Source of the DNA: Pseudomonadota bacterium
GTDB lineage: Bacteria; Pseudomonadota; Alphaproteobacteria; Rhizobiales; Xanthobacteraceae
DNA length: 13,800 bases
Direction: 5' to 3'
NCBI GenBank assembly: GCA_021779635.1
Contig: JAJYAH010000097.1
Location: 1-13,800 of the forward strand
The position numbers were made by a program, and so were the translations under genes. The notes under the pieces were generated by a model that worked only from the letters and a program-made list of their open reading frames with translations, ran no database searches and was not told where the DNA came from. The first letter of the stretch is position 1. Every line of letters begins with the position of its first letter. This document shows positions 13,750 through 13,800 of the stretch, piece after piece.

Positions 13750-13800
13750 GCACGCGATGGTTTTAACGGTTTTGGGCTCTCCCTGGTGACCGGGCTTTGT

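Larger units (their letters stand above)
13349..13800. repeat. Interspersed, palindrome-rich non-coding region (Bradyrhizobium-type repeat), continuing beyond the window
   Basis: No credible gene. The left part (13374-13396) contains CCGTCGTTGCGAGCGTAACG, a degenerate copy of the CGTCATTGCGAGCG-type intergenic repeat common in Bradyrhizobium and Rhodopseudomonas genomes. The right part, in the frame of the open stretch starting at 13474, reads NEGVGNAGCPLHPQPRAQV, then a stop, then SPGIPARDGF and LSLVTGLC. I recognise this from many short 'hypothetical protein' calls in Bradyrhizobium. The same pattern is therefore widely dispersed DNA and not a conserved gene. At least five stem-loops of 6 bp or more lie in the segment. 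Dispersal is from memory and needs a genome search. Confidence 0.6.

Noticed and set aside
1..13800. CRISPR array, tRNA/rRNA genes, prophage, transposase, defence island or novel biosynthetic cluster
   Set aside because: I found no regularly spaced direct repeats, no tRNA cloverleaf or rRNA signature, and no mobile-element or defence proteins. All protein genes belong to known core families.

Overview
This 13.8 kb window is GC-rich chromosomal DNA from an alphaproteobacterium. Bradyrhizobium or a close Nitrobacteraceae relative (Rhodopseudomonas, Nitrobacter, Afipia) fits best. The reasons are the gene order dusB(nifR3)-ntrB-ntrC / ntrY-ntrX / hfq-hflX, the fused ispDF gene, a stand-alone CinA C-terminal-domain protein, and a right-hand intergenic repeat of a type I associate with Bradyrhizobium. 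The genus is inferred from recalled protein and gene-order similarity, not from a search.

Layout. From 1 to about 9.1 kb everything reads on the minus strand, so transcription runs right to left: dusB (8043-9077), ntrB (6871-8046), ntrC (5419-6861), a 249 bp gap, ntrY (2797-5169), ntrX (1409-2779), a 251 bp gap, hfq (909-1157) and the 5' two thirds of hflX (1-897, cut by the window edge). A divergent intergenic region (9078-9331) separates this block from ispDF (9332-10537) and pncC/cinA (10539-11141) on the plus strand. The ratA-lipA pair (11162-12610, minus) converges on pncC and is divergent from a 3-methyladenine DNA glycosylase gene (12743-13348, plus). The last 450 bp hold no credible gene but many nested inverted repeats.

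How the genes work together. The left two thirds is the nitrogen-regulation block. NtrB/NtrC is the soluble PII-linked two-component pair acting on sigma-54 promoters. NtrY/NtrX is the membrane-anchored paralogous pair. Hfq is the RNA chaperone, and HflX is the ribosome-associated GTPase usually encoded beside it. The right side is housekeeping: isoprenoid precursor synthesis (IspDF), NMN deamidation (PncC), lipoate synthesis (LipA), a COQ10/RatA-type lipid-binding protein, and base-excision repair.

Regulatory reading. A 15 bp GCAC-N7-GTGC palindrome, matching the NtrC binding consensus, lies inside the 17 bp spacer of a sigma-70-like promoter candidate facing dusB-ntrBC. This predicts autorepression. 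Two CAA-N(1-2)-TTG motifs lie upstream of ntrY, and ARN-type A-rich tracts lie just upstream of the hfq start.

I see no CRISPR array, tRNA, rRNA, transposase, phage gene or defence gene, and no convincing undescribed protein system. The most interesting material is regulatory DNA and the repeat-dense right end.
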